Shown here: one piece after another, positions 17,090 to 25,669 of the stretch
How positions within the stretch are numbered: the stretch's first letter is position 1
Layout of the letters: every line of letters begins with the position of its first letter
Source of the DNA: DATGLG01 sp035294245
Lineage (GTDB): Bacteria; Pseudomonadota; Alphaproteobacteria; JACZXZ01
NCBI GenBank assembly: GCA_035294245.1
Contig: DATGLG010000043.1
Span: 124,001-188,000 of the forward strand
Direction of reading: 5' to 3'
DNA: 64,000 bases
Made by a program: the position numbers and the translations under genes
Notes under the pieces: generated by a model
Database searches by the model: none
Told to the model about the DNA's origin: nothing
The model's input: only the letters and a program-made list of their open reading frames with translations

Positions 17090-18184
17090 ATGGAATTCGG
17101 GTATTTTACCCTCAGCGACAATCACTACCCCGACAATCCGCGCACGGCCGAGCAGTTTATTCTCGACATTCGCGACCAGGCCATCCACGCCGATGCGCTG
17201 GGGATGCATTCGGTGTGGATCGGCGAGCATCATTTCGATTCCCTCGGGGTGAATTCCTGCCCCTCCACTCTGCTCGCGAGCATCGTTCCGTTGACAAGGC
17301 GCGTTCGCCTCGCCCCGGCCGTTGCCGTCCTGCCCCTGCACCATCCGTTGCGGGTGGCCGAGGAATGGGCGACCCTCGATCTCATCAGCGGCGGTCGCGT
17401 TGATTTTGCGGCAGGGCGCGGCTACGACCGCCGCGAATACGAGCCCTTCGGCGCCAATTTCATGGAGTCGATCGAGGTCTTCGACGAGGGGGTCGAGATC
17501 GTGCTGAAGGCCTGGAGCGAGCCGGGCCCGTGGTCCCACAAGGGCCGGTTCTACGACATCCGCGACATGGCCATCACCCCGCGTCCGGTGCAGAGGCCGA
17601 TCCCCTTCTTCATCGCCTGCTTCTCGCGCTCCAGCATGGAGATCGCCGCGAAGAAGGGGCTCAACATCATCTTCGCGCCCTTCGCCGCCGCCATGACCTT
17701 CGGCGATCTCGCCCAGGCGGTCGCGGCCTACCGCGACGCCTGCCTCCGGGCCGGGAATGCGCCCAGGAAGGCGATGTGCAGCTATTTCATCCATATCGCC
17801 GAGAGCGACGCAGAAGAGGATTACGGCCGCGAGACGCTGATGAATTATTTCCGCCATTGCGTCTTGCCGGCCTTCCCCAAGGATCCGGCCAAGGCGCCGC
17901 CGACGATGCAGTATTTCATGAAGATCGTGGAAATCCTGCGCGGCATGCGCAAGGAGACGCTGAGCGACAAGTCGATCCTGCTCGGGCCGCCGGCGAAAAT
18001 CGTCCAGACCCTGAAGCGGGTCGAGGCGGCGGGCATCGAGGAGGTGATCCTCTATTTCAACGTCGGCAACAAGCCCCATGGCATGGTCAAGGACCAGATG
18101 GCCAAATTCATGGAGACCGTCGCGCCCGCTTTCGAGGGGTCTCACCGTGTTCAACCTCGCCGTCTATCTGCCGTATCTCGTTAA
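17090..18184 (+). CDS. Luciferase-like (LLM class) flavin-dependent monooxygenase
   Basis: This 364-residue protein belongs to the bacterial luciferase-like TIM-barrel family, which uses reduced FMN and oxygen. Recognisable blocks are ADALGMHSVWIGEHHF near residue 35, the LAPAVAVLPLHHPLRVAEEWATLD strand region (given here only as a landmark), GRVDFAAGRGYDRREYEPFG, and GPPAKIVQTLKR near the C terminus. The start ATG 17090 has GGGAGG just upstream. It overlaps the MarR regulator gene by 38 bp and precedes a liv-type ABC operon, suggesting oxidation of an imported organic substrate. The substrate is not identifiable. Confidence 0.85.
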   Translation: MEFGYFTLSDNHYPDNPRTAEQFILDIRDQAIHADALGMHSVWIGEHHFDSLGVNSCPSTLLASIVPLTRRVRLAPAVAVLPLHHPLRVAEEWATLDLISGGRVDFAAGRGYDRREYEPFGANFMESIEVFDEGVEIVLKAWSEPGPWSHKGRFYDIRDMAITPRPVQRPIPFFIACFSRSSMEIAAKKGLNIIFAPFAAAMTFGDLAQAVAAYRDACLRAGNAPRKAMCSYFIHIAESDAEEDYGRETLMNYFRHCVLPAFPKDPAKAPPTMQYFMKIVEILRGMRKETLSDKSILLGPPAKIVQTLKRVEAAGIEEVILYFNVGNKPHGMVKDQMAKFMETVAPAFEGSHRVQPRRLSAVSR

Positions 18185-18611
18185 CCGCGCCGGCGTGCGC
18201 CTCGCCGAAGCGTTCAGCGACGAGCTCGAGGCCTATGGCGTAACGCTGCCGATGTGGCGCGTGATGGCGGCCCTCGATCACCGGGACGGCCAGCGCGTGG
18301 GCCGCCTCGCCGCCATGACCTCGATCGAGATCTCCACACTCTCGCGCCTTCTCGCGGCAATGGAGCGCAAGGAGCTTCTCAGCCGACGGCGCTCGGAGAC
18401 CGATGCGCGCAGCGTCACCGTGTCGCTGACCGATTACGGCCGCGGCATCACCGACAAGATCATTCCCACGGCGCTGCGCTACGAGGAGGTCGCCTTGGCC
18501 GGCTTCAGCGCGGCCGAGGTCGAGGCGCTCAAGGCGATGCTCGTGCGGGTCTTCGAGAATCTCGACGCGCTCGATTCGGTCGCGAGCAGCGGGCGCCGAC
18601 AGATCGCCTGA
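18147..18611 (+). CDS. MarR-family transcriptional regulator
   Basis: The 154-residue protein has the MarR winged-helix core: PMWRVMAALDHRDGQRVGRLA, then a recognition region EISTLSRLLAAMERKELLSR, and the wing RRRSETDARSVTVSLTDYG. The start GTG 18147 has GAGGGG upstream; the gene overlaps the monooxygenase, so the two are co-transcribed. It likely represses its own operon in the absence of an aromatic or hydrophobic ligand, which is usual for the family but not shown here. Confidence 0.85.
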   Translation: MFNLAVYLPYLVNRAGVRLAEAFSDELEAYGVTLPMWRVMAALDHRDGQRVGRLAAMTSIEISTLSRLLAAMERKELLSRRRSETDARSVTVSLTDYGRGITDKIIPTALRYEEVALAGFSAAEVEALKAMLVRVFENLDALDSVASSGRRQIA

Positions 18612-18724
18612 ACGCGTGAGCGGCGCCGGGGGAAAGCCGTTTCCCCCGCTTGCCGCCTCCTGTACTATTCCTCCACCGCCGCGGCGGGCAACGTTGCGGT
18701 CAATAAGAGGTGGGAGGGTTCACA

Positions 18725-19891
18725 ATGAGAAAGGGTCTGGTCGCGGCGGCGTCCGCGCTGGTGCTGCTTGCAACCCCGGCGCTCGCCGCCGAGAGCGTCA
18801 AGATCGGCTTCATCACGACCTTGTCCGGCCCCGCCGGGGTGATCGGCAAGCACATGAAGGATGCGGCGGATCTGGCGCTCGCCAATCTCGGGGGGAAGGT
18901 CGGCGGCCTGGATGCGCAGATCGTCTACGGCGATGACCAGCAGAAGCCCGATGTCGGCCGGCAGATCGCCGAGGAGATGCTCAAGAGGGACAAGGTCGAC
19001 TTCGTCACCGGCATCATCTGGTCGAACGTGCTCTTAGCCGTATACCAGCCGGTCATCAAGTCGGGGACGATCCTCATCAGCGCCAATGCCGGGCCGCATG
19101 AGGTCGCCGGCAAGATGTGCGCGCCCAATTTCTTCTCGACCTCCTGGCAGAACGACGAGACGCCCGAGGCCATGGGCAAGTACATGCAGGATCAGGGGAT
19201 CACCGACGTCTATGTGATGGCGCCCAACTACGCCGCCGGCAAGGACATGGTCACCGGCTTCAAGCGCTATTTCAAAGGCAAGATCGCCGCCGAGGTCTTC
19301 ACCAAGCTCGGGCAGTCGGATTATCAGGCGGAGATCAGCCAGATCCGCGCCGCCAATCCCAAGGCCGTCTTCGTCTTCTATCCGGGCGGCATGGGCATCC
19401 AGTTCTTCAAGCAATACGACCAGGCCGGGCTCAAGGGGACGATCCCGCTCTATTCCGTGTTCAGCGCCGACGCGACGACGCTGCCGGCGATCAAGGACGC
19501 GGCCCTCGGCAATTACGAGAGCGGCTTCTGGTCGCCCGATCTCAAGAATCCGACGAGCGAGAAGTTCGTCAGCGATTTCCGCAAGAAGTACAACTACATT
19601 CCGTCCTACTACGCCGCCCAGAGCTATGACGCGATCTATCTCATCGACAGCGCCGTCAAGGCGGTGAAGGGCAATCTCTCCGACCGCAAGGGCATGATCG
19701 CGGCGATGGAGAAGGCCGATTTCCTCTCGGTGCGCGGCCCCTTCAAGTACAACTCCAATCACATCCCGATCGAGAACTTCTACCTCTTCAAGATCGAGAA
19801 GGAGCCCGACGGCAACTACGTCCGCAAGATCCAGAGCGTGGTGTTCTCCGAGCACAAGGACGCCTATTACAAGGAATGCAAGATGAAGTAG
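18725..19891 (+). CDS. livK: Branched-chain amino acid-type ABC transporter substrate-binding protein
   Basis: This periplasmic type-I binding protein has 388 residues. A signal peptide spans about residues 1-22 (hydrophobic core LVAAASALVLLATPALA, cleavage before AES). The mature start VKIGFITTLSGPAG is typical of LivK/urea/aromatic-acid binding proteins. GGGAGG precedes the ATG. It is the first gene of livKHMGF. Such transporters import leucine-type amino acids but often other organic acids; the adjacent monooxygenase and MarR gene favour a catabolic substrate. Confidence 0.9.
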   Translation: MRKGLVAAASALVLLATPALAAESVKIGFITTLSGPAGVIGKHMKDAADLALANLGGKVGGLDAQIVYGDDQQKPDVGRQIAEEMLKRDKVDFVTGIIWSNVLLAVYQPVIKSGTILISANAGPHEVAGKMCAPNFFSTSWQNDETPEAMGKYMQDQGITDVYVMAPNYAAGKDMVTGFKRYFKGKIAAEVFTKLGQSDYQAEISQIRAANPKAVFVFYPGGMGIQFFKQYDQAGLKGTIPLYSVFSADATTLPAIKDAALGNYESGFWSPDLKNPTSEKFVSDFRKKYNYIPSYYAAQSYDAIYLIDSAVKAVKGNLSDRKGMIAAMEKADFLSVRGPFKYNSNHIPIENFYLFKIEKEPDGNYVRKIQSVVFSEHKDAYYKECKMK

Positions 19892-19909
19892 CGCGCGCCG
19901 CCGCGCGAG

Positions 19910-19940
19910 AAACGGGGCGCGGGAGTCCCGCGCCCCGTTT
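19910..19940 (+). terminator. Long GC-rich hairpin between livK and livH
   Basis: AAACGGGGCGCGG (19910-19922) pairs perfectly with CCGCGCCCCGTTT (19928-19940) around the 5-base loop GAGTC. Only three T residues end the structure, so it is probably a partial terminator or 3'-end stabiliser that lets the binding protein be made in excess over the permeases. Confidence 0.65.
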
Positions 19941-20009
19941 GGCCTCCGCGGCTCGCGAGAGGGTACGGGGAGCTCCCGTGCGGGACATGACGGGTCGAGG
20001 CTGATCGCG

Positions 20010-20930
20010 GTGCAACTCCTCGTTCTCGAGCAGGCTCTCAACGGCCTCCAATTCGGAATCATGCTGTTCCTAATGGCCGCGGGGCTCACGCTCATCTTCG
20101 GCATCATGAACCTGATCAACCTGGCGCACGGCTCGCTCTACATGATCGGCGCCTATGTCTGCGCCGCGACCTTCCAGGCGACCCACTCGTTTCTCGCGGC
20201 ACTCGCCGCAGCGCTCGCCGTCGCCCTCGCGGTCGGCGTTCTCATCGAGGTGGTGGTGTTCCGCAGGCTCTACCGCCGGGACCATCTCGACCAGGTGCTG
20301 GCGACATTCGGCCTCATCCTCTTCTTCAACGAGATGGTGCGCGTCATCTGGGGCCCGACCGCGCTCTATGCCGGCGTCCCGCGCTTCCTCGCCGGCCATG
20401 TCGAGCTTCTGCCAGGGGTTCCCTATCCCGCCTATCGCCTCGCGATCATCGTGGTGGGGCTCGCGGTCGCCCTGCTGCTCTATCTTCTCGTCTCGAGGAC
20501 GCGGCTCGGGATGCTGATTCGCGCCGGCGCCTCGAACCGCACCATGGTGGGCGCCCTCGGCGTCAATATCACCTTGCTCTACACGATCGTGTTCGGTCTC
20601 GGCGCGATGCTCGCGGCCCTCTCCGGCCTGATGGCGGGGCCGATCTTCACCGTCGAGTCCGGGATGGGCGAGAGCGTGCTGATTCCGGCCTTCGTCGTGA
20701 TCGTCATCGGCGGCATCGGCTCGATCCGCGGCGCCTTCGTCGCCGCCCTCATGGTCGGCTTTGTCGATACCATGGGCCGCGCCTTCCTGCGCCCGCTCCT
20801 CTCAATCGTCATGACGCCCAGCGCCGCCGACAGCGCCGGGCCCGCGCTTGCCTCGATGCTGATCTACATGCTGATGGCGATGGTGCTGTTCTTTCGGCCC
20901 CAGGGCCTCTTCCCGCCGCGCGTGAGATAG
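20010..20930 (+). CDS. livH: Branched-chain amino acid-type ABC permease LivH
   Basis: This 306-residue inner-membrane permease has about eight hydrophobic helices and the LivH start GLQFGIMLFLMAAGLTLIFG followed by NLINLAHGSLYMIGAY. The EAA-like segment GALGVNITLLYTIVFGLGAM lies near residue 180. GTG 20010 is used, with GAGG upstream. The stop directly abuts livM. It forms the membrane channel together with LivM. Confidence 0.92.
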   Translation: MQLLVLEQALNGLQFGIMLFLMAAGLTLIFGIMNLINLAHGSLYMIGAYVCAATFQATHSFLAALAAALAVALAVGVLIEVVVFRRLYRRDHLDQVLATFGLILFFNEMVRVIWGPTALYAGVPRFLAGHVELLPGVPYPAYRLAIIVVGLAVALLLYLLVSRTRLGMLIRAGASNRTMVGALGVNITLLYTIVFGLGAMLAALSGLMAGPIFTVESGMGESVLIPAFVVIVIGGIGSIRGAFVAALMVGFVDTMGRAFLRPLLSIVMTPSAADSAGPALASMLIYMLMAMVLFFRPQGLFPPRVR

Positions 20931-21887
20931 GTGATGAAGCTCGATGCGCGTCGGCTGACGGTCGCCCTCGGAATGCTCGTCCTGGCGCTCGTGCCGCCCG
21001 CCGCCCTGGCGCTGAGCGAGCCCTTCTATCTCGATCTCTTCACCCGCATCATGATTTTCGCGATCGCGGCGCTGAGCCTCGACGTCATTCTCGGCTATGG
21101 CGGGATGGTGAGCTTCGGCCACGCGGCCTATCTCGGCATCGGCGCCTATGCCGTCGGCATCCTCTCCTATTACGGCATCACCGACGGCTTCATCCATTTC
21201 GGGGTCGCCATCCTCGCCTCGGCCCTCGTCGCTCTCTTCATCGGCGCCGTCTCCCTGCGCACGAGCGGCGTCTATTTCATCATGATCACGCTTGCCTTTG
21301 CGCAGATGCTCTATTTTCTCGCCGAGAGCGTGAACGCCTTTGGCGGCGACAACGGCCTCAACATCAGCGATCACAGCGACTTCGCCGGCCTTCTCGACCT
21401 CGACAACGCCACGGTCCTCTATTACCTTGTCTTCGCGATCCTCGCCCTATTCCTCTTCCTCTGCCATCGCCTCATCGACGCCCGCTTCGGCATGGTGATC
21501 CGTGGCGCCAAGTCCAACGAGCGGCGGATGATCGCCATCGGCTTCCCGACCCTTCGCTACAAGCTCCTGGCCTTCGTGATCTCCGGCGCCATGTGCGGCG
21601 TCGCCGGCGCGCTGCTCGCCAATCAGACGCTCTTCATCTCGCCCTCGATCATGCATTGGACGCGCTCGGGCGAGATCATGGTGATGGTCATCCTCGGCGG
21701 CATGGGGTCGCTCTTCGGGCCCGTTCTCGGCGCGCTCGTCTATCTTGTTCTGGAGAACGTGCTGGCAGGGCTGACGGAGCATTGGCAGGCGATCATGGGG
21801 CCGATCCTGATCCTCGTCGTCCTTTTCGCCAATCGCGGCGTGTTCGGCTTGCTTGCCGAGCGGCGAAGGGAGATCGCCCGTGTCTGA
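20931..21887 (+). CDS. livM: Branched-chain amino acid-type ABC permease LivM
   Basis: This 318-residue membrane protein is the second permease subunit. Landmarks are LSLDVILGYGGMVSFGHAAY near residue 50 and GLNISDHSDFAG near 140. The cytoplasmic loop RGAKSNERRMIAIGF contacts the ATPases. The start may be GTG 20931 or the next codon, ATG 20934; both abut the livH stop. It overlaps livG by 8 bp. Confidence 0.92.
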   Translation: MMKLDARRLTVALGMLVLALVPPAALALSEPFYLDLFTRIMIFAIAALSLDVILGYGGMVSFGHAAYLGIGAYAVGILSYYGITDGFIHFGVAILASALVALFIGAVSLRTSGVYFIMITLAFAQMLYFLAESVNAFGGDNGLNISDHSDFAGLLDLDNATVLYYLVFAILALFLFLCHRLIDARFGMVIRGAKSNERRMIAIGFPTLRYKLLAFVISGAMCGVAGALLANQTLFISPSIMHWTRSGEIMVMVILGGMGSLFGPVLGALVYLVLENVLAGLTEHWQAIMGPILILVVLFANRGVFGLLAERRREIARV

Positions 21888-22635
21888 GCCGCTGCTAAGA
21901 GTCGAAGGCCTGGTCAAGCGCTTCGGCGGCCTCCTCGCGACGGACGGCGTGGATTTCACGGTCGAGGAGGGCGAGGTCCACGCCATCATCGGGCCGAACG
22001 GCGCCGGCAAGACGACGCTCATCGCCCAGCTTGCCGGCGAGCTGCGCCCGGATGCCGGCAGCATCCGCTTTGCCGGTGAGGACATCACGGCCCTGCGTAC
22101 TTACGAGCGCTCGGCGCGCGGGCTAGCCCGCTCGTTCCAGATCACGAGCGTCTTCCGCGAGTTCTCGGCACTCGACAACGTGGCCCTCGCGGTCCAGGCC
22201 CATGCCGGGCACAGCTTCCGCTTCTGGCGGGCGGCGCGCCGCGATGAAGAGCTGCGGGAGCCGGCCCGCGCCATCCTGCGCCAAGTCGGGCTCGAGGGGC
22301 GCGCCGAGGTCGCCGCCGCCAATCTCGCCCATGGCGAGAAGCGGGCGCTCGAGATCGCCATGGCTCTCGCCACGCGGCCGCGGCTTCTTCTCCTCGACGA
22401 GCCCATGGCGGGAATGGGCCCCGAGGATTCCGCACGCATGGTGCGGCTGCTCTCGACCTTCAAGGGCGGGCTCACCACGGTCCTCATTGAGCATGACATG
22501 GACGCCGTCTTTGCGCTCGCCGATCGCATCACGGTTCTGGTTTACGGCCGGGTGGTGGCAACGGGGGCGCCGCAGGCCATTCGCGAGAACGCCGAGGTGC
22601 GGCAAGCCTATCTCGGCGAAGACAAGGCGGCGTGA
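21880..22635 (+). CDS. livG: Branched-chain amino acid-type ABC ATPase LivG
   Basis: This 251-residue ATPase has Walker A GPNGAGKTT, the family-typical GLARSFQITSVFREFSALDN (a Q-loop region), the signature-like NLAHGEKRALEIAMAL, and Walker B LLLLDEPMAGMGPED. The GTG start 21880 overlaps the livM stop by 8 bp. The livF start overlaps its stop, so the operon is translationally coupled. Confidence 0.93.
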   Translation: MSEPLLRVEGLVKRFGGLLATDGVDFTVEEGEVHAIIGPNGAGKTTLIAQLAGELRPDAGSIRFAGEDITALRTYERSARGLARSFQITSVFREFSALDNVALAVQAHAGHSFRFWRAARRDEELREPARAILRQVGLEGRAEVAAANLAHGEKRALEIAMALATRPRLLLLDEPMAGMGPEDSARMVRLLSTFKGGLTTVLIEHDMDAVFALADRITVLVYGRVVATGAPQAIRENAEVRQAYLGEDKAA

Positions 22636-23336
22636 TGCTCAAGGTCTCGCGCCTCGCGGCGAGCTATGGCGAGAGCCAGGTGCTGTTCGGCATCGATTTC
22701 GCGATCGAGGCCGGCGAGGTGGTGACTTTGCTTGGTCGCAACGGCATGGGCAAGACGACGACGGTGCTCTCCGTCATGGGAATCGTGCCGCCGCGCGCCG
22801 GCGAGGTCCATTTCGAGGGGCGGCCGATCCACGGCTTGCCCGCCTATCGGGTGGCGCAGCGGGGGCTCGGCCTCGTCCCCGAGGGGCGGCAGATCTTCCC
22901 GAATCTGACCGTGCGCGAGAATTTGGTGGCGACCGCCGCCAATCGCCTCGGCAGTCCGCGGCCCTGGCGCCTCGGGACGGTGCTCGAGCTCTTTCCGGCG
23001 CTGGCGTCGCGTCTCGACAGCCCCGGTGTGCTGCTCTCGGGGGGCGAGCAGCAGATGCTGGCGATCGGCCGCGCGCTCATGACCAATCCTCGGCTTCTCA
23101 TCCTCGACGAGGCGACGGAGGGCCTGGCTCCTCTCGTGCGCGCCGAGATCTGGAAGGTGCTCACGCGGCTGAAGCAGGTGGGCCAGTCGATCCTGGTCAT
23201 CGACAAGAATGTCGAGATGCTCGCGCGCATCGCCGACCGACATTACATCTTGGAAAAGGGCCGCATCGTCTGGTCCGGCGATTCCGCGGCCCTGCGCAAC
23301 GCGGTGGAGCTCCAGCACCGCTATCTCGGCGTTTAA
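22632..23336 (+). CDS. livF: Branched-chain amino acid-type ABC ATPase LivF
   Basis: This 234-residue ATPase pairs with LivG. It has Walker A GRNGMGKTT, the LivF-typical GLGLVPEGRQIFPNLTVREN, signature LLSGGEQQMLAIGRAL and Walker B LLILDEATEGLAP. The start is GTG 22632 or ATG 22635, both overlapping the livG stop. It ends the liv operon and is convergent with the MFS gene 44 bp downstream. Confidence 0.93.
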   Translation: MMLKVSRLAASYGESQVLFGIDFAIEAGEVVTLLGRNGMGKTTTVLSVMGIVPPRAGEVHFEGRPIHGLPAYRVAQRGLGLVPEGRQIFPNLTVRENLVATAANRLGSPRPWRLGTVLELFPALASRLDSPGVLLSGGEQQMLAIGRALMTNPRLLILDEATEGLAPLVRAEIWKVLTRLKQVGQSILVIDKNVEMLARIADRHYILEKGRIVWSGDSAALRNAVELQHRYLGV

Positions 23337-23380
23337 GCCAAAGCGAAGGCCCGGTTCCGCGTGATCTCCTACTTCGGATC

Positions 23381-24676
23381 TCAGGCGGCGGAAGCCTCAG
23401 GCATCGCGACACCCTCGCGGCGGGAGCGCCGGCCGATGCCCAGCACCATGAGCGAGGCGAGCAGGCAAAAGGCGCCGGCAATCAGGAAGGCGAGGAGATA
23501 GTTGTCGAGCTCCGTGCGGATGACGCCGGCGCCGAAGGCCGCCGTCGCGGCGCCGAGCTGATGGCCGGTGAAGATCCAGCCGAAGACGAGACCGACCTTG
23601 TCTCGCCCGAAGACATCGGCCGTTAGCCGCACCGTCGGCGGCACTGTCGCCACCCAGTCGAGCCCGTAGAACACGGAAAAGAGCGAGAGTCCGTAGAACG
23701 AGATGTCGAAGGAGAAAGGTAGATAGAGGAGCGACAGGCCACGCAGCCCGTAATACCAGAAGAGCAGGGCGCGGTTGCTGTAGCGGTCCGAGAGCCATCC
23801 CGAGACAAGCGTGCCCACGAAGTCGAAGGCGCCGATCACGGCAAGAAGGCCCGCGGCCTTCACCTCGGGAATGCCGTGATCGATACAGGCGGGGATCAGG
23901 TGGGTGCCAATCAGCCCGTTGGTGCTGAGGCCGCAGATGAAGAAGCTGCCGAAGAGGAGCCAGAAATCGCGCGAGCGCATCGACTCGAAGAGGGCGGCGA
24001 GCGCGGCGCTTGCCGGATTGCGACTGCTGCGCCGGGGTGGGTCGGCGACGCCGGGCTCGCCGAGGCGGTTGAGCCCGAGATCCGCCGGATGGTTGCGCAT
24101 CAGGGCGCCGACGAGGGGAATGGCGAGAAGGCCGACGCCGGCCACGGCGAGGGATGCCGTGCGCCAGCCGTGGGTCTCAACGATGGCGGCGAGGAGCGGA
24201 AGAAAGAGAAGCTGGCCGGTCGCGTTGCTCGCGGTGAGCATGCCCATGGCGAGCCCGCGGCGATGGGTGAACCAGCGATTGACGACGGTAGCACCCAGCG
24301 CGACCGCGGTCATGCCGGTGCCGCCGCCGACCACCACACCCCAGAGCAGCACGAGCTGCCACGGCGCCGTCATCAGCGTCGTCAAGGCGACCCCTGCGGC
24401 GACCGTGGCGAGGGCGATGATCATGGTGAGCCGCGCGCCGAGATATTCGACGAGGGCCGCGGCGAAGGGGCCCATGAGGCCGAAGAGGATCAGGTTGATC
24501 GAGACGGCGAGGGAGATGGTCGCCGCCGTCCAGCCGAACTCGTGCTCGAGAGGCACCATCAGCACGCCTGGGGTGGCGCGTGTCGCGGCGGCCGTCAGCA
24601 GCGTGAGGAAGGTCGTGCCCAGCACGATCCAGGCGTAATGCACGCGGCCATGGGCCAGTCTGGCGAAATTCGGCAT
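23381..24676 (-). CDS. MFS transporter (monocarboxylate/oxalate-formate-like)
   Basis: This 431-residue protein has twelve predicted hydrophobic helices in two six-helix halves, with a basic cytoplasmic loop near residues 185-215. The start ATG 24676 has AGGAG upstream. The charged loop RWFTHRRGLAMGMLTASNATG after helix 4 is typical of the MFS subgroup that includes OxlT and monocarboxylate carriers. It is divergent from a TetR regulator 118 bp away, which probably controls it. The substrate is unknown. Confidence 0.85.
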   Translation of the reverse strand: MPNFARLAHGRVHYAWIVLGTTFLTLLTAAATRATPGVLMVPLEHEFGWTAATISLAVSINLILFGLMGPFAAALVEYLGARLTMIIALATVAAGVALTTLMTAPWQLVLLWGVVVGGGTGMTAVALGATVVNRWFTHRRGLAMGMLTASNATGQLLFLPLLAAIVETHGWRTASLAVAGVGLLAIPLVGALMRNHPADLGLNRLGEPGVADPPRRSSRNPASAALAALFESMRSRDFWLLFGSFFICGLSTNGLIGTHLIPACIDHGIPEVKAAGLLAVIGAFDFVGTLVSGWLSDRYSNRALLFWYYGLRGLSLLYLPFSFDISFYGLSLFSVFYGLDWVATVPPTVRLTADVFGRDKVGLVFGWIFTGHQLGAATAAFGAGVIRTELDNYLLAFLIAGAFCLLASLMVLGIGRRSRREGVAMPEASAA

Positions 24677-24740
24677 GGGCTGGCTCCTCTTCCGGCCGGC
24701 TGAAGCGGCCCCCGGGTTGGGTGGAAATGGCTGGTGATGT

Positions 24741-24757
24741 TACGGACGGTTCTGTAT
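24741..24757. promoter_or_regulatory. Candidate TetR operator between MFS and tetR genes
   Basis: Between the divergent starts lies TACGGACGGTTCTGTA, an imperfect dyad (outer TAC/GTA and inner GA/TC matched). Its ACGGnCGGTT core is reminiscent of TetR-family sites, and it falls in the short shared promoter region. Symmetry is partial, so the call is tentative. Confidence 0.35.
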
Positions 24758-24794
24758 CATGTCAATGTATGGCAGCCATGCGGAGGAGAGCGGC

Positions 24795-25412
24795 ATGAGC
24801 CGGAGCGCAGCAGACGGCCGGCGGCGCGATGGGGCGAAGCCGGCCGAGGGCGGCACCGCCCGGGAGCGCATCCTCGAGACGGCCCACGAGCTGTTCTATC
24901 GCGAGGGCATCCGCGCCATCGGCGTGGATACCATCGTGGCGCGCTCCGGCGTCGCCAAGATGAGCCTCTATCGCAGCTTCGCCTCGAAGGATGAGCTCGT
25001 CGCCGCCTTTCTCGAGGCGCGCAATGAGCGCTACTGGGCCTGGTGGGATGGCATCATGGCGCGCCATCCCGGCAATCCGCGCGCGCAGCTCACCGCACTT
25101 TTCGCAGCACTTGCCAAACGGGTGGCGAGCCCGGATTACCGCGGTTGCCCTTTTCTCAACGCGGCCACCGAGTTCCCGTCCCCCGACCATCCCGGGCGCC
25201 GCGTGGCGCTCGCGAACAAGCGGGAGCTGCGTCGGCGCCTACGCGGCCTCGCCGAAGGGATCGGCGCACGGCAGCCGGCGCTTCTGGCCGACCAGCTCCT
25301 GCTTCTGATGGAGGGAGCCTATTCCATGGGGAACACCCTCGGCCAGGAGGGGCCGCCCCAAGCGCTTCCTGCCGCCGCGGCTGCCCTGATTGAGGCGCAA
25401 CTCCCGGGCTGA
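24795..25412 (+). CDS. TetR/AcrR-family transcriptional regulator
   Basis: The 205-residue protein has an N-terminal TetR helix-turn-helix (ARERILETAHELFYREG, then IGVDTIVARSGVAKMSLYRS) and a ligand domain with the DYRGCPFLNAATEFP block common in one TetR subgroup. The start ATG 24795 has GGAGGAG upstream; an in-frame ATG at 24759 lacks a ribosome site. It is divergent from the MFS transporter and likely represses it. Confidence 0.87.
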   Translation: MSRSAADGRRRDGAKPAEGGTARERILETAHELFYREGIRAIGVDTIVARSGVAKMSLYRSFASKDELVAAFLEARNERYWAWWDGIMARHPGNPRAQLTALFAALAKRVASPDYRGCPFLNAATEFPSPDHPGRRVALANKRELRRRLRGLAEGIGARQPALLADQLLLLMEGAYSMGNTLGQEGPPQALPAAAAALIEAQLPG

Positions 25413-25449
25413 GAGAGCGACAGTGACTCGGCGCAACGCGAGCGGCTCT

Positions 25450-25478
25450 ATAATAACAAGAAACTTTTGTGTTATTAT
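25450..25478. promoter_or_regulatory. Perfect 9-bp inverted repeat ahead of the riboswitch promoter
   Basis: ATAATAACA (25450-25458) and TGTTATTAT (25470-25478) are perfect reverse complements with an 11-bp spacer. The repeat ends 4 bp before a TTGACA hexamer. In this GC-rich sequence such an AT-rich dyad stands out and is well placed for an activator or repressor of the sulfur-transport operon. It could also be a weak terminator for tetR. Confidence 0.5.
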
Positions 25479-25482
25479 TCAA

Positions 25483-25511
25483 TTGACATTACGATCTGAA
25501 TGAAGGAAAGT
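25483..25511 (+). promoter_or_regulatory. Sigma-70-like promoter for the SAM-II-controlled operon
   Basis: TTGACA (25483-25488), a 17-bp spacer and GAAAGT (25506-25511, 3 of 6 consensus bases) would start transcription near 25518, exactly at the 5' edge of the riboswitch aptamer. The -35 hexamer is perfect, the -10 weak. Confidence 0.45.
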
Positions 25512-25518
25512 GAATTCC

Positions 25519-25570
25519 AGCGCCGATTTGAGCAACAGCTTGCGGGCGCTTAACAAGTGCAGCTAAAGCG
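25519..25570 (+). ncRNA. SAM-II riboswitch aptamer
   Basis: The sequence matches the SAM-II architecture, a metabolite-binding pseudoknot found mainly in alphaproteobacteria. AGCGCC (25519-25524) pairs with GGCGCT (25545-25550) to form P1. The conserved GATTTGA (25525-25531) and CTTGC lie in the loop. The 3' tail TAACAAGTGCAGCTAAAGCG (25551-25570) carries the conserved AACAAG and GCTAAA that close the pseudoknot and bind S-adenosylmethionine. It precedes an intrinsic terminator and an SsuA-like transporter operon, so high SAM should reduce expression of sulfur uptake genes. Confidence 0.9.
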
Positions 25571-25579
25571 TTGGGCAAT

Positions 25580-25612
25580 CCCGCCCAGCACGGAGCTGCG
25601 GCGGGCTTTTTT
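25580..25612 (+). terminator. Intrinsic terminator, expression platform of the SAM-II riboswitch
   Basis: CCCGCC-CAGC pairs with GCTG-C-GGCGGG (one bulged C) around the loop ACGGA, followed by CTTTTTT. It starts 10 nt after the aptamer and 58 nt before the transporter start codon. GCGGG at 25542-25546, in and next to the P1 3' strand, is complementary to CCCGC at 25580-25584. This offers an antiterminator pairing that excludes both P1 and the terminator when SAM is absent. Confidence 0.8.
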
Positions 25613-25669
25613 ATCGGCCCGCCTCGTCTGGATCACCGCGCCTCGGGCGCGAAAAAAGGAGCGACGACG

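Noticed and set aside
23876..24703. A 275-codon open frame antisense to the MFS gene at 23381-24676
   Set aside because: It is shadow sequence rich in Glu, Gly and Arg; the MFS frame has twelve helices and a proper ribosome site.
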